Assembly (NCBI GenBank): GCA_020055645.1 | Contig: CM034546.1 | Location: forward strand, 71,734,001 to 71,798,000 | From: Tomocerus qinae | Taxonomy: Eukaryota > Arthropoda > Collembola > Entomobryomorpha > Tomoceridae | Length of the DNA: 64,000 nucleotides | Reading direction: 5' to 3' | Shown here: piece by piece, positions 22,874-35,442 of the stretch | Layout: each line of letters starts with the position of its first letter | Numbering within the stretch: position 1 is the stretch's first letter | The notes under the pieces: generated by a model | The model's database searches: none | What the model saw: only the letters and a program-made list of their open reading frames with translations | Told to the model about the DNA's origin: nothing | Position numbers and translations under genes: made by a program

Positions 22874-25152
22874 ATGACACAGAATCTTCGAATTTTGCTG
22901 TTATTTTTATTGTTCTCAAAAGGGGAATCTCAGTTTTGGATCAAAATTAGTGATTTAGAATTAATGGTGGACGTATTTTCTAACAGTATTATTGTTTTCA
23001 TCTACGATGAATACTCTCCAATCATAAACAGGAATTTGAATGTCCCAATTACAATTTTGCACATCAGGAATTTAGAAGGTCTCTCAAACAACCGAAAATG
23101 GATATTTTCAACATTAAGAATACTGGTTTTGTATTCTGAGCTAAAAAACATATTTCCTTACGACAGATGTGAAAATAAACCTAAGAAATTTCAAAGACCT
23201 GGATTTTGTTACGAATCGTTTACTTATCACATTTATATTGCTGCAGTTTTCAGTTCATATTTTGTACTTCCTACCGGTTTTTCTTTATTATTAACAACGG
23301 AAAAAGTTGTAGACCTCCATCAGAAATATTTTGTAGTCCACCAAATAATAAGTGGACAAACGGTATGTATTGGTTGCCCTTATGTAAGAAAAACGATGAA
23401 ATTTATTCCAAAAAGTCTTAAAAATATAACAGATAACGTAGCCCTTTCACTTAATTCCGAAAATAGAATACAAACTCTGACCAAATTTCGTAATTTTGTA
23501 GAAACATTTTACAATTCCAAAGTTATTTTTGAACTTGATGGTGAAAATTCAAAACTAGCCCCGTTAAATCAATCATCAATTGATGCTAAATGGATAAATC
23601 CCTTTAAATCTTTGATCTTGCAGAATTTAAAGTATGAAAATGTTTTGGAGGCGTTCCTATGGGAAACTTACAATGTAATTACGATGAAAAACAAATACAA
23701 TTTTAAAAATACCCTTGTCAGTGAAAAATCTTTTAGTGCGTTTTATACTTTTGGAGTCACGGCTCCAATAGTGTACAAAATGAATTACATAAAATTTGTA
23801 ACTTGCACTGGATCATATTATGACCCTTTGTGGAAATTGTATGTCATGCCATTAGATACTTTTACGTGGATACTTCTGTTTTCATCAATGATTTCAGTTG
23901 CATTTTTCCTCACTATACAGAAGTTTCTAGCTCACCGAAATGCTAAAAGGAATAACATTTTCTACAATGTTTTCTATTTATTTGCAGCACTAATTGAACA
24001 ATCTGCAAATACTGGGGAAAGAGTTGATAGAAGAAAAATTGCATTAACCTTTGGTATTTGGCTACTGTTAGGAATTGTTTTAGCCAACGGATATAAAGGA
24101 ATAATTGTGAGCCAAATGAAAATTCCTCCTTCGATAAGACATTCCTTTAATTTCTTCAAAGATCTCAGTAATTTTACATTTATTGGACCTAAAACGATGA
24201 TAGAAACCGTACGGTCAAACCAAAAAAGTTTTAAATGGATTTCCCTGAAATACTTTCGATTCTGCTCGGATGAAAAAAAAGTTATGATGGCAGCGAGAGA
24301 TTCTTGTGGAAATCTTAATTTAAGAGCAACATGCGCTCTTCACAAATTATTACAGAGTGTACAGAAGATCTACAATGATAGTAAAAAAATACTTACGGGA
24401 AAAAATATTTTGGGTAACGAAATTACAGAATGGGATTGGCATGAATTACAAGAAAATTCCACATCCATGAGGACAGTAGCACGAAATATTATAATTGGCT
24501 CTTTAAATTATCGCTGCAATAAAAGTCAGCATTTTCTCTTTAAAGCAAAATCGTTTTTGAAAAATTGTACCAAGAAGAGAGCTTACATTGATTATGAAAC
24601 TCAACTTGATCTCCACAGCAAATTTGTATTTCACGATAGAAAGTTTACAAAAGGAAAAGATGAGCTGCCATATTCCCAAACGGTAACATTTGAAATTCCT
24701 AATTATATTATAAAACAACAACTATATTTACAATTACTAAACTTAATGAATTCGGGAATCAACGAGCTTTTTCAAAAATGGCAAATATTTTTTCAAAGAA
24801 AAGCGATGGGGCCATTTAATGAAAGAACGAAGCAAGCCACGGACAGATTAAATATTCATTCGACACAAATTTTCAATGTTTTCACACTCTTTTTCTTTGG
24901 ATTTGTATGCTTTACCTGACAATGATATTGTTGGGTTCTGCAATTTGCTGGGATAAGTCATACAAAATTCTGGAAGATATGCGCTCAACATTGGGAAATG
25001 GAAAACTGAATCGTCTACAACTGCTTGCAATTAAGCCTTATGGAATTCGTTACGGAGTTTTGAGGGCCATCAAGCACAAACATCTATTCGACACATACGA
25101 AGCAATACTTTCATTCACTGTCACTCTACTTGTAACATTTCCTTCGACTTAA
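22874..25152 (+). pseudogene. ionotropic receptor (IR), single exon, frameshifted in the last membrane helix
   Basis: From the ATG at 22874, where a signal peptide starts (MTQNLRILLLFLLFSKGES), a single frame runs to a TGA at 24917-24919. It encodes a divergent amino-terminal region, then the channel block of the iGluR/IR superfamily. M1 lies near residues 328-350 (FTWILLFSSMISVAFFL). A pore-loop region (VFYLFAALIEQSAN) follows. M2 is near 390-412 (ALTFGIWLLLGIVLANGYKG), then the S2 ligand region. M3 begins at IFNVFTLFFFGFVC but the frame stops in it. The overlapping frame from 24907 continues smoothly as LYLTMILLGSAICWDKSYKIL and ends at 25152, completing the helix and a cytosolic tail. The simplest reading is a one-base frameshift, either a recent pseudogene or a sequence error. 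It would be a chemosensory cation-channel subunit. Confidence 0.8.
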
Positions 25153-26004
25153 AGTCAGAACCAATTTAATTTTTGAAGTCACATATGAAATTCTTAAATG
25201 AATTAGTACTATTGCACAGCAAGAAGCTGTAATACCAATGTAGGAGGCGTCTGTCCTAATGTAAAAGTAAACAAATGTATAATGACCTTGTAAGACAAAA
25301 AATATTGGTGTTTATCTACTCCTGTCCTATTACCATTGATTGCTTCGCCAATCAAAATCAAATCCAACAAGCCAAACTTTTATAACGATATACTTAAATG
25401 ATTTGTGAAAATCCTTATGGCTGTCTGTCAGATTTGCCAAATACAATATTATACAACAATATGCAATAGTAGGGATTTACTCGTCCAATATTTGGCTCAA
25501 GTATGCCAGCATAGCATTGGACTAAATATCTGTCGTCTCAGCAGAATCTCAAAGAGCAACATTTTCAACAGTCTTACTTTAGTCTTACTAGGTTTTTGTG
25601 CTAGTTTTAGTCCGTATATATAACTCTCTCTTCAATAGTGACCAATATTGACTGGTTTTCCATAGTCATGTGCCAGAGCCAAACCTTTAATTATTTTCTA
25701 TTTAACAAAATAGAATGGTCAGCAAAATCAAGAGCATAAATTCGGATTTTGGCATTCTAATTCATGTTACATTTAATGATATGACAATTGATGATATGTA
25801 TAGTAAGTACTAAATACACGGACTAAAAATGTAGTGTATTGATCCATTGCAGAAAACAGATTTGGGGAAGTGCCTGAATATGTGACCCGATTTATCCTTT
25901 GGATTGAACTACTTTTTGTGTTGTCTTTGTCTTTGAAATTTTGAGAAACATTTAGTAAGTTTTTGGGAAACTTCAAGGACATATTTATTGTATTGTATTG
26001 GGGG
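25153..26004. other. intergenic, nothing recognised
   Basis: Separates the ionotropic receptor from transposon-derived sequence. Frames at 25405-25623 and 25773-25982 are unsupported. Confidence 0.5.
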
Positions 26005-26426
26005 TGCTTTAAGCACGTGATTTATCTGTCATCACTTAATCAGTTCGGCAGATTAAATTTTAGGTGTTTTAAACACAAAACCTCATTTCAGAAGTGGTCA
26101 ATTATTAGGTACTAGGTATATTTCCATTTTGTAACTATATATAAGATAATCTCAGATCCTAAGGTTCGATATAGGGAAAAAAGGAATTGAAAATACTCGA
26201 ACATATTCGAAAATGCTCAAATAGATTCAAAAATGCTCGAAAATGAGATATACATGCAATTGTGTCATATTATTATGAAAACGACAATATTATTTTTCTC
26301 CCAATTTGGAATTAAGTAATGAAATGAAATATTAAATGAATGGTGAAAACACGGTAATATCTGGTACGTTTTCAAAATATTTAGGGGGGCTTAAGCACCC
26401 TAGCACCCCCTAAATACGTCCTTTAC
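26005..26426. mobile_element. truncated relative of the 2861-4048 element
   Basis: It begins GGGGGTGCTTTAAGCAC. It shares interior phrases with 2861-4048, such as AAACCTCATTTCAGAA and AGATAATCTCAGATCCTAAG. It ends ATTTAGGGGGGCTTAAGCACC...CTAAATACGTCC, like the right end of that element. It abuts the start of the ADAMTS duplication unit at about 26427. Confidence 0.75.
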
Positions 26427-26545
26427 AGAGTTTTTGGTTGCAATTTTAATAACACAATAGTAACCATTATAGATAATATAATACTTTAATCAACTTTACT
26501 ACCTGTTTTAATTGAAAATGAGTGCATCAACTGCTTTATTTTAAT

Positions 26546-29500
26546 TTAAGGTTGATAGTGTGTGATCTGAAGCGGCTCCTTGATATTGTATACAGTTTGT
26601 CTTTTCGATCTCTGGAATAATCCCTCCAATAATGTTGAATTGATTCTACGTATAGGTGTATCATCATTTCCAAAGTCCTAAATAATACAAAATTAAACCC
26701 TGAGTCTCGATACTCGATACCCTTTCTGACAGTTTAGAGCCCATAACCGGAATTAAAATGATTATTTTAATTATTCGTTATACCAATTTTACTTACAATG
26801 CACTTGCCCCTTAAGCAGTAAACTTTTTTATTTGGATCCCCACGAGAGCAATCAGTTCCAGTAGGAAACCATCCTTCTTCGCCATTCACCATATAAAATC
26901 TATAAGATACTTTGTTATCTTGGCATCCAATCCTACAGGGTCTATCTGGATCTTCTAAAATGTGTAAAAACGCAACAAAATTAATTTATTTTCCTATTCC
27001 ACATTATCATAATCCCATAAATAGTTCCAAACCTTTAGTAGCCGAAAGTTGCATGCCAATACCAGAGAGGCCTTTGATATCAACAGAATATTTATTGCAA
27101 ATTTTGGTAGCATATTCAAATAGAGTTTGAAGTCTGGTGCATCCATTCATTTGAATCTGTCAAAAGAAAGTACAGAATAGATAATCGTTTTAATTTTAAG
27201 TGGATTCAAAGATTAAGATTTCTTGTCATTGATCCATACCATGGCTTTGTCTGGTTTGCAAAGTCTGACGGATACAGCAATTCCCACACAATGGCTTTCT
27301 CCATCAGCACAACTTCTTTTGACCAATTGGAGACCTTTGGCAGGAGCCAGACATGCTAACTTGCATTCACTCTGAGGTTTCCAATTTGACCCATCAGCTT
27401 TAGTAGTTCGATAGATGCTCAAACTGCTTGAACTACTAGCAATATTTGAACCTGTACTGGCTCCCCCAAACCAACTCCTTGGAGTAACTTCGTTTGTACT
27501 AGTGAAGGAACATTCTTCATCCGACAACTTGAAACCGCTGTCTGAACTGCAACTGAATTCTTGGCATTTGCCAGCTACACAGTAATAACTTGCAGAGTTG
27601 ATCTGCGAAATTATTTTGCAAGCAGTTCCATCAGGAAAACTCCAGCCTCTACTTCGAGAACCTCCGTTACTTTCAATTTCGCACCAGACAGAACAAGCTC
27701 GTTCCGCTAAAATGTGTACACCATGTTATTAAATGGGTCTAAAAAAATAAGTGTATAACAAAAATAAAATATTATCTTTCTTTGACCTAAACTACTTAAA
27801 GTTAAATTTTTAATTCCAATATTAAAATAGACCGACTTTTACTATAATATATTATTATGTTATAATAATTTTAGTTACGGTCATTTGTGTTTGCCATCAA
27901 TCCTCTCCCTGTCAATTCAGCATCAACATTAGCAGCTCGAATACAAACTTCATTGGCATATTGTGTTATTGTTTTCCTAGGTCCACCAAATGTGCATAAC
28001 TATCACAAAATATAAAAACATGTATTGAAAAGAACCAAGATAACTTTTAAAAATATTCCAGTTGCAAAACCTTGTTGGTGCAGCATGTTTTATATCGTCG
28101 ATCAGGTCCAGAACATTGAGTTCCGCCGTTTTCAGGTCTAATATGGATCAAGTGATGTCATTTTAAAATCAATGGTTCTTATGCAGAAGTATGAAGTATT
28201 TCATACCTAGGATTATCACATCTGCGAACAGATAATTGAATTCCAGTGGAACCCATTGATAAGCTTCCTTCATTGGAATAAAGACAGGCTGAAGAGCAAT
28301 CTGTGAACAGAGACCATTTTCCCCAACCACCATTTAATGCTTTGAGAGTTGAGTAGGTAGCCGTTTCGCTCCCTCCAACAGGATTATTTGCATTGAAATC
28401 TTTAAAATTGGCATTTTGTTCAAAAGAGCTAACAGGAACTGTTTCTCTATGAACACATTTTCCTCTACGGCACCACTGAATACAAAAATAGGAAAATAGT
28501 ATTTTAAATTGTAATAAAATAGGCCTTGTTTTTCTTATTGTCGTAATTAAGTGTAATGTGATTAATTTTATTCTTGTCTACCATATTAAGTCCACAATAA
28601 GTCCCTTCAAGAGCAGAATGGGAAGTCCAGGTGTAATGCTCTCTGCGGCAATGTATATCTCTGCATACATCTTCCAGAGGCTGTTGTTTCGCATGGTAGC
28701 TTCCCCGCCCGTATTTAAGAACACCTATTTATCATGCAGGAAATGAAATCCTTGCAAAAACTATTTAACAAGGAAATAAATAGTAAACGAGTTATATACA
28801 TTGACGATCTGCATCAAAACGTTCTCCTGGAAGTCTTGAATCTGCATCATGGTCAAGTCTGCTTTCCGGTCTAGCTCTATCTATTAGGCATTTCGACTGA
28901 GTGAGCTCCAAGAACTTCTCCAGATACTGTTTACTACAAGAAGACCATGTACTTTTCATAATACTTAGAGCAGGACTCATCAAGTGACCTGTAGGATCGC
29001 AATCATTGTCTGCCTGAGGCCCATCGTGTCTCATTCCCAAGTTGTGTCCAATCTCATGTGCAATAACATAGGTAGATTCAAAGTGCCTTAATTCATTAAC
29101 ACTACAACTGCTCGATCTTGTGCACATTCCAGAAACTGGAGACAATCCTACTACTTGATTACTAATCTTCCCAGAGCTATGGACTGTATAAAGATCCAGT
29201 CCCGTCAACATCAAAGCGTGATCCCAATGAAGGGGATCTGCATCGCTTGTAGGATTTTCTGTCCTTTGCCATTTGCAGAAATTAGTCAAAAAGCGATCGA
29301 TATCGTAAGGTCTTAATAGTCCTGGAGGATCTGAGTCTAAAACTTCTAATCTCTTCAGCACAAATTCAACTTTGTGACCTAAAGAAGGATCCTGGTAAAG
29401 CAACTGAACTTCATTGATCATCGCTAAAACTATACGGGTCACTTCTCCTTGAGTATCTTCTGGAAAATTGGACTCCATATGTTTGTACAAGTCTTTGTCT

Positions 29501-32500
29501 ACAAAAACTGCGATTTCTATTGTAATTGTGGAGGGAGAGCTGCTTCCGTAGTCTTTTCCTGTCTCACCAATAGTACTAGCCTTAAATTCTATCCCCGGAG
29601 GTATAAAATCTGAGTCTAAAGAGGATTTCCAACTTGGTCCAAAGAAATTTTCTTCCCAGTGTTCTCGATGAACTTTGTTTATGCTTTCAATCACACTAAA
29701 AGCGGAATGATTTTCAGGGTCATCATTAGATTGATAACGGTCGTCTAAAATCTCCTCCGTTTTATCAGCACTGCTTCTAGGTTTTGTCACCACTTCCCGT
29801 TCATTATTATCAGTTGAAGAAGCTGTGTAAAATGGTAAAGCACTAGTTAAAGAATCCACTTCAGAAGATTTAGAAGAAGACTCATTAACCAAAATCCCCT
29901 TTTGCAAATTGTCATCCACATTTGAGGGATTGGCTTTTTCCACTTGTTCTCTTGTCATGCCATTTCTATGTTTATTTACGTTCGTGTCCCTTTTCCATAA
30001 AAAATGGTGGTTTTTGTGTGCCAGTTTGCCATCCATGTGCAATCGATCAGGCACTGGGCGTATAATATAATGTTCCTGTTCTGAATTTCCATTTGAAGAT
30101 AAGATGCTCCCATCCTGTAAACGTTAATCTCATAAATATCTTTATTTATAATGATATAAATAAATTGCAATCATATGGCTAAGTAAAAACGCTTACAACT
30201 AACAGTTCGGTGCAATTAGTGATAGATGTAGTATAAGGTCTATAAATTTAACCCATTTACTTACCAAACCTCCACAGATATTCAAAGCGACTGGGCCAGA
30301 TGAAACTTGGTTTGTTTTGTCGAAACCAGAGGAAGGTGATGGTATTGTAGGAGTTTCCTCAGCGGGGTAATTGTACGCAGTACCTTGGTAGAAACAATGC
30401 AATTTCTTTCTGACATGATGCTCTGGCAATATCTCACTGCTATTTTCATGTCGAAACAAGTAAACGAAATCTGGGTCAAGTATTTTGAAATTGGGACGCA
30501 GAGTCAAATCAAATTTTCGACCAAGTCCATCGATTTGTATGATTTTTACCACCAACTTATCTTCAGAGTCTGAATGCGACCCTTCTTGAGATTTTGATAA
30601 AGCTGGTGATGGAAATGGAACTGTTTGGGGCGAATGAATCGTCGACCTTTTCCGTTTTGATTTATGATGGAAAATTTGTGGACTAATTATGTCAAACTCT
30701 GGTACTAAAAATCATAAAAATAAAATCGTTAATTTTAAAATTTTGTGTAATTACAATGTTTTTAATAATGTACCCCAAAAACCAGTTTACCCGACGTTTA
30801 CCACACGCAACATACCTTTTGTAAGGTGGTTTCCAAGGTTACCTGAAAAAGGCACTGATTATAGTGGACTTCGGGTAAAGTGCTTTGGGGCACATTATTA
30901 AAACATTAATAGATGAAGAAAAGGCTCGTGTGTTAGTATTGTGGCATTGGCATTAAACGGTGAGTCACATGCAATCACAAACAAAATTGTTATAAAGTGT
31001 TTAATCGGTTCAAGTAAGACAGAATTCTGCAGAGGTTGCACATTTTAAAAATTACATCATGAAATAAACAGGTCATACCAGGACCTGCTTTTGAAGGACC
31101 TGAGATAACCTATAATTAAAGCAATAGCATTGATAAGAATTTATGCAGCCTCTGCCTCACTTCAATCGTTAAATCTACTCAAGTAGAATATATTTACCAT
31201 CATTTAGATGTGGACTTCCAAAAATTGTATGACGCTCTAATTTTGTCAGCTCATTTCGTATATTCTGTAAAAAAATAGTACATTAAGTCCTTAAGTGCAT
31301 GATTACTGTAAAGATATTCAGTTCATCGTAACCTACTTTATATTAAGGAATTAAGGTTCTTAAGCATGAGTAACATGCTACTTAAGATTACAATTACTAA
31401 GTATTCTACTATTAGGAACGTAAATAAAAAATTGACACCATTGCACTGTACAAAAACACAAACCATACATAGCCATGCAAACTTCGGCTAAATTAGAGGC
31501 AGCCAACTGATCTGGGTCAATGGCATTGGAATTTTTGAGCCGAGCCGAAACATTTTCTTTCGTCATCGTGTCTCTAATTCTCTATCCTTACAAGATTAAC
31601 GATGTTATCCATTGAAATTGTTGACATTGATATTTTGACATTGACCTTGAATTACTGTACATTGTTATCGATATGAAATTTGCAATTGTCAACATAAATG
31701 TAACTTGGTATACCATTATTCAGTTATTGTCATTTATTAATTATTACGGATGTATTTTTTCACTTTGGCGTAAGCAAAAAGTGACAATAATTGTGCAATT
31801 GATTCCCATCACGAACTAAAACCGACAATACGATAGTTCAAAAGAGTTGGCTTTCGTGTGTTCTTTTATCTGTGTCCCATTAATAATCATAACTTAACGT
31901 GACAGCCTACGCATGTCGTATTTATGCATAGTCGTTGTTAGATAATAATGTGGTTTCCCACGCGACTCTTCACTGCACTAAAACCTACAAATTGTTTTTC
32001 AGAGTTTTGAATATAAATTCGTTTCTCCTAACATTTGTCTATTCAGCCATCAATTTACCCCACATCTGAATTAGCCAGACATGAAATTTTTCATAATGAA
32101 ATAGGCATTAGCATTTAATTCAAATGTGTAGCAATTTAAAAAGAGGTACTATTATTAACAAAATCGTGCTATGGAAATAAATTCAAGAATATTAATACAA
32201 CGAAATCGTTCTGGAAATGAAAATGTATTTAAAGGTTAAAATACTTTGAAAGGTGACTACGCCTAGTTACTGAAGTAACAATGTGAGACTATTGTAGGTA
32301 TTATACACTAATTATGTACATCTACAAAATGTTTTACACGCTCTTTACCTTTGACGTAAGTTCTCTTACACCAGAATATCAACCAGAGAGAGCCGCATAA
32401 GGTCATTATCTTAAAACATTGCATTCATTGTAAACGCGAGAGAATTAAGTGCATATTAACATGCAGACAGTGTTATAATATTTATGCGTACACTTTTTCT

Positions 32501-34057
32501 TGCAATAATTTTTAATGTTAGGCCAATTTAGCCAGCCACTAGGCAATTTTAGCCACTACCATTATAACCACAAGCCAATGGCTATTCAAATACTGCACCC
32601 TGCCAAGATTCGAACTTGAAGTTGAAGTGCACATTAATCGATTTGAAATGCATGAAAAAATTACGGAGATATTGAGGCTTTGAGACTTTACATATCGTTT
32701 TTCATAACCTGACCAAACAAATAGCTTTTCAAACGAGCTAACTCATAACCCATTAAAATTACAATTTTATTTGTTTTTGAACCATCCCACACACAGTGGG
32801 TGTGTACGATTCAAACTCGACCTTACCATTCATATTTAGATTACGTGCAGGAAGTTTGAATTGATTATCCATAACCGTTTTAGAGTTATCGTGCTAAGAG
32901 ACGGCAGTCTTTCCCATAAAGCAGCTCCGCTACTTAATAATGCAGACGACCGTCCACTCCACCAAGCCAATGTGGCTGGGTAGTGTGGGTAATGCAGACA
33001 GTATTTATAATAGTAATTGGTTAAATTATAAGTTATCTGACAAAAAAGAAACCATGATCTAAGACTTAGAGTCATTTGTACCACCCAAACCCAACATTTA
33101 ACAATCTACGTGCTACACAGTAAATCACGGAAGCACATGAATTAATTGTGTCTACCTATACAATAAAAATATTATAACCATGCAATAGTTCATGAGTAAG
33201 ATTTGGTTTAAAATTTATGCTTGCACACCATTCACTAATCCGTACAGTAACCTCAGTTAATTGCAACCTCATCTAGTATGTCATTATTCTTATAATATTA
33301 ATTATAATAATAAATCATTCTTGTGTGATGTAATACGTATAACCGTCTGTGCCCTGAAAGAGTAAAGCCACATAATAAATGCGCTGTTTCCATTACTATT
33401 GCTTAGAAAACATTTTCCAGCACCTATATTTCAATGTCGTAATTTAATTCCTAATTGACATTTGCTGGATGAATTTTAATTATTAATTTAATCAATGTTA
33501 ACTGCTTAATTTGAAATCTACAAAGATTCATTCACTTGCTTCTTTAGACAAAATTAATTTCCATGTTTATCATAATAATTTTGTTGGGAGACTTATTTGT
33601 TATAATAATTGACAATAAGTTTGAGAAGAGTTGTATAATATTAATCAGTACCCAGGTTTGTTTTCATTTTTAACACTAATTGGTCCACAAATATGGTTTC
33701 AAAATACCAATAATGGATAAAAGTTGAGTTAAGAATTTATGATGGTGGTCTGACTACAAAATTTATGGATAGGTCAAAATAAAAAATTACCTCTATTAGT
33801 TCGTTTTTCGTTAAGGATTCTTGTTGCTGGAGATTGTCCCCTAGAGTGGCTGTGGTAGAAAAGGTCAGAATAACAATGCATGTTAAAGCAAAGACGGAAC
33901 CGAAAGAAATAAATCCAATTATCCCTGATTTAAATTTACGATGAGCAAAAAATCGTTTCTTATTTAGTCTTTTGCTCTTGTAAGTAGAAGATTGATCACA
34001 GAAAGTATTTTTGATGCATTTTTCTCCTTTGAATGCATTCGAAGGGGAAGAAACCAT
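26546..34057 (-). CDS. ADAMTS-type zinc metalloprotease, intact 12-exon gene
   Basis: Exons, 5' to 3': 33791-34057, 31198-31264, 30265-30704, 28800-30114, 28582-28724, 28207-28475, 28071-28137, 27879-27999, 27240-27706, 27033-27156, 26797-26954, 26546-26677. The sum is 3570 nt, 1189 residues, no stop. Order: basic N terminus and one hydrophobic segment (46-66); M12B propeptide (~112-258); reprolysin domain (~450-680) with the zinc motif HEIGHNLGMRHD at 611-622 and a Met-turn (HLMSP); disintegrin-like region (~690-765); TSP1 repeat starting GGWGKWSLFTDCSSAC (~792); a cysteine-rich C-terminal part. GT-x-C...C-x-x-G-K-C modules occur three times. It cleaves extracellular matrix or secreted substrates; the substrate is unknown. 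The start at 34057 is the first ATG in frame. AATAAA (minus) lies at 26535-26540. Confidence 0.9.
30757..30908. mobile_element. MITE in ADAMTS intron 2 (unit A only)
   Basis: The left end AATGTTTTTAATAATGTACC and the right end, which reads in complement AATGTTTTAATAATGTGCC, are inverted repeats continuing through CCCAAA...TTTACCCGA. The equivalent intron of unit B lacks it, so it inserted after the duplication. It has no coding capacity. Confidence 0.75.
32339..32396. promoter_or_regulatory. conserved noncoding block in ADAMTS intron 1 (unit A)
   Basis: About 55 bp beginning CGCTCTTTACCTTTGACGTA and ending CAACCAGAGAGA is identical in unit B (about 44957-45013), while surrounding intron sequence has drifted with many indels. 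TGACGTAA inside resembles a CRE/ATF site. The function is inferred only from conservation; chance slow drift is possible. Confidence 0.4.
32510..32595. mobile_element. hAT-like MITE remnant in ADAMTS intron 1 (unit A)
   Basis: Built from TTTAGCCAGCCACTAG and TTTTAGCCACTACCATTATA, ending GCTATTCAAATACTG. The counterpart in unit B ends GGCTAGTCAAACACTG (45211), the complement of the terminus of the intact element at 38407. It was present before the duplication. Confidence 0.55.
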
Positions 34058-35300
34058 TTTACTTAACAATTTATATATCTACTTTGGAACAATGCTCATT
34101 TTTTTAAGATTTTTAGAATTTTATACAGCGGGTCTTACAATAAGTAGCTCAAATGTGTTCAAAAGATGAAAAACTGTTTCTTATAATATTATTTCGAGTA
34201 TACTAAAAACAACTTTTATGGTATTTTGTTGACCTGAGAAGGAGACTTCAATTTAGTGTCTGCTTCCGATTACACTACTGGCTAAAATGAGATGGAAAAT
34301 TCAATAGAGGAAATTCCCTGCCACTACCTTCTTTATGCTACGTACAACATTAGCATGTGAGTACACAGATCACACTGAAAAAGCGGATCTAGGTCTACAT
34401 CATTCGCAATTCAGATGGCATGGTCAGAGTGAGTGTACACAATACATGCAAATGTTAGTAATGCGTATACTTTGCCTACTACTTCAATAAAAGAAGACCT
34501 GTCCTGTTATTTCTCTTTCTGACTAGCATCAATAGGGCATTAGTGCAATGTTGATATTTCTTTATCAATGTAGTATCGCCTTGTACTCTCGGTATTAAGT
34601 TGGCGTGCAATAAATTATTTGTAGAAGACTATTGACGTACATAGGGTAAATAAACTACATTAATGGTACATGCTATTGGCTTTCGACCACCATCATATTA
34701 TTGCATTGTAGAAATTATCTTAAATGCTTATAGCCGCGTAATTTTACTGTCGAAAATGCATGAACTGTTAATACTAGCATTTTTATGATTTCCGATTTTA
34801 CCAGAATTGGGAAATAATCCGTTGTATTTCCCCTATATACTACATATTTAAAATTAAATGCTTATGTTGACTAACGGCAAAGTACAGAACTTAATATAAT
34901 TTTCAGATAAATTAATTTCAAAGAATTTGCAGTCAATGGGACATTCTGTTTCAACTTAAGTGAGAATGAGATGATTTTTCACGTTTCAACTTCATAAAAT
35001 AGATAATATAAGAATGTAGAATTTAAAAAGTTACTAGGTTGAATTTTTAACAGTTTACTTTGATACCTCAAAATATTTTAATTGACTAAATCAATTTTAA
35101 AGCAATGAATGAAATTTAAAAGTTGCAACCAAAACGGTTTAGAAGCATTGTTAGAGTTACATGTTTAACGTTACACGAATGAAAAGGTTAATCTGTATAA
35201 ACGCTAAAATCGTAGTAACAGATATCATATAGGTACAAGTTTTCCAAAAGCTTACACATTTGCTAAACCTTTTAAACTAGATAGTGACGACAGTTACTAC
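34058..35300. other. 5' flank of the intact ADAMTS gene
   Basis: Shared with 46628-48360. Blocks with near identity include TTCTTTCTGACTAGCATCAA followed by TAGGGCATTAGTGCAATGTT near 34515-34555 (counterpart near 47005-47045). These are candidates for promoter or enhancer sequence. No TATA box was assigned. Confidence 0.55.
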
Positions 35301-35304
35301 ACAT

Positions 35305-35375
35305 TTAATCAACTACATCTTGTAAAGGCTGTTGCAAAGTTTCTTTGAGAAACCATGAACTGATGGAGCTTGATA
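35305..35375 (-). pseudogene. orphan last exon of the SLC22-type transporter
   Basis: This 71-nt stretch is the counterpart of the final exon (48390-48460) of the transporter gene. It has the same length, an intact AG acceptor before it, an open frame reading FLKETLQQPLQDVVD in its second half, and the stop. Differences from the true exon are three third-position changes that leave the protein unchanged. The other eight exons are not found here, so it was carried along by the segmental duplication whose edge fell in the last intron. It could only be used if spliced from some other transcript. Confidence 0.85.
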
Positions 35376-35442
35376 CTGTGAGAACGCAAAAATGCAATAA
35401 TGTTTTAATATGAGAAAATGCCAACCAAAAAGTGGAAGATAA

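Larger units (their letters stand above)
26427..35397 (-). repeat. 9-kb tandem segmental duplication, unit A
   Basis: The block from about 26427 (CAGAGTTTTTGG) to about 35397 (ACTGTGAGAACGCAAA) aligns in order with 37806-48475. It covers all 12 ADAMTS exons, introns, about 1.2 kb upstream and the last exon of an SLC22 gene. Coding exons are highly similar and introns clearly drifted, so this is not a very recent copy. Confidence 0.9.
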
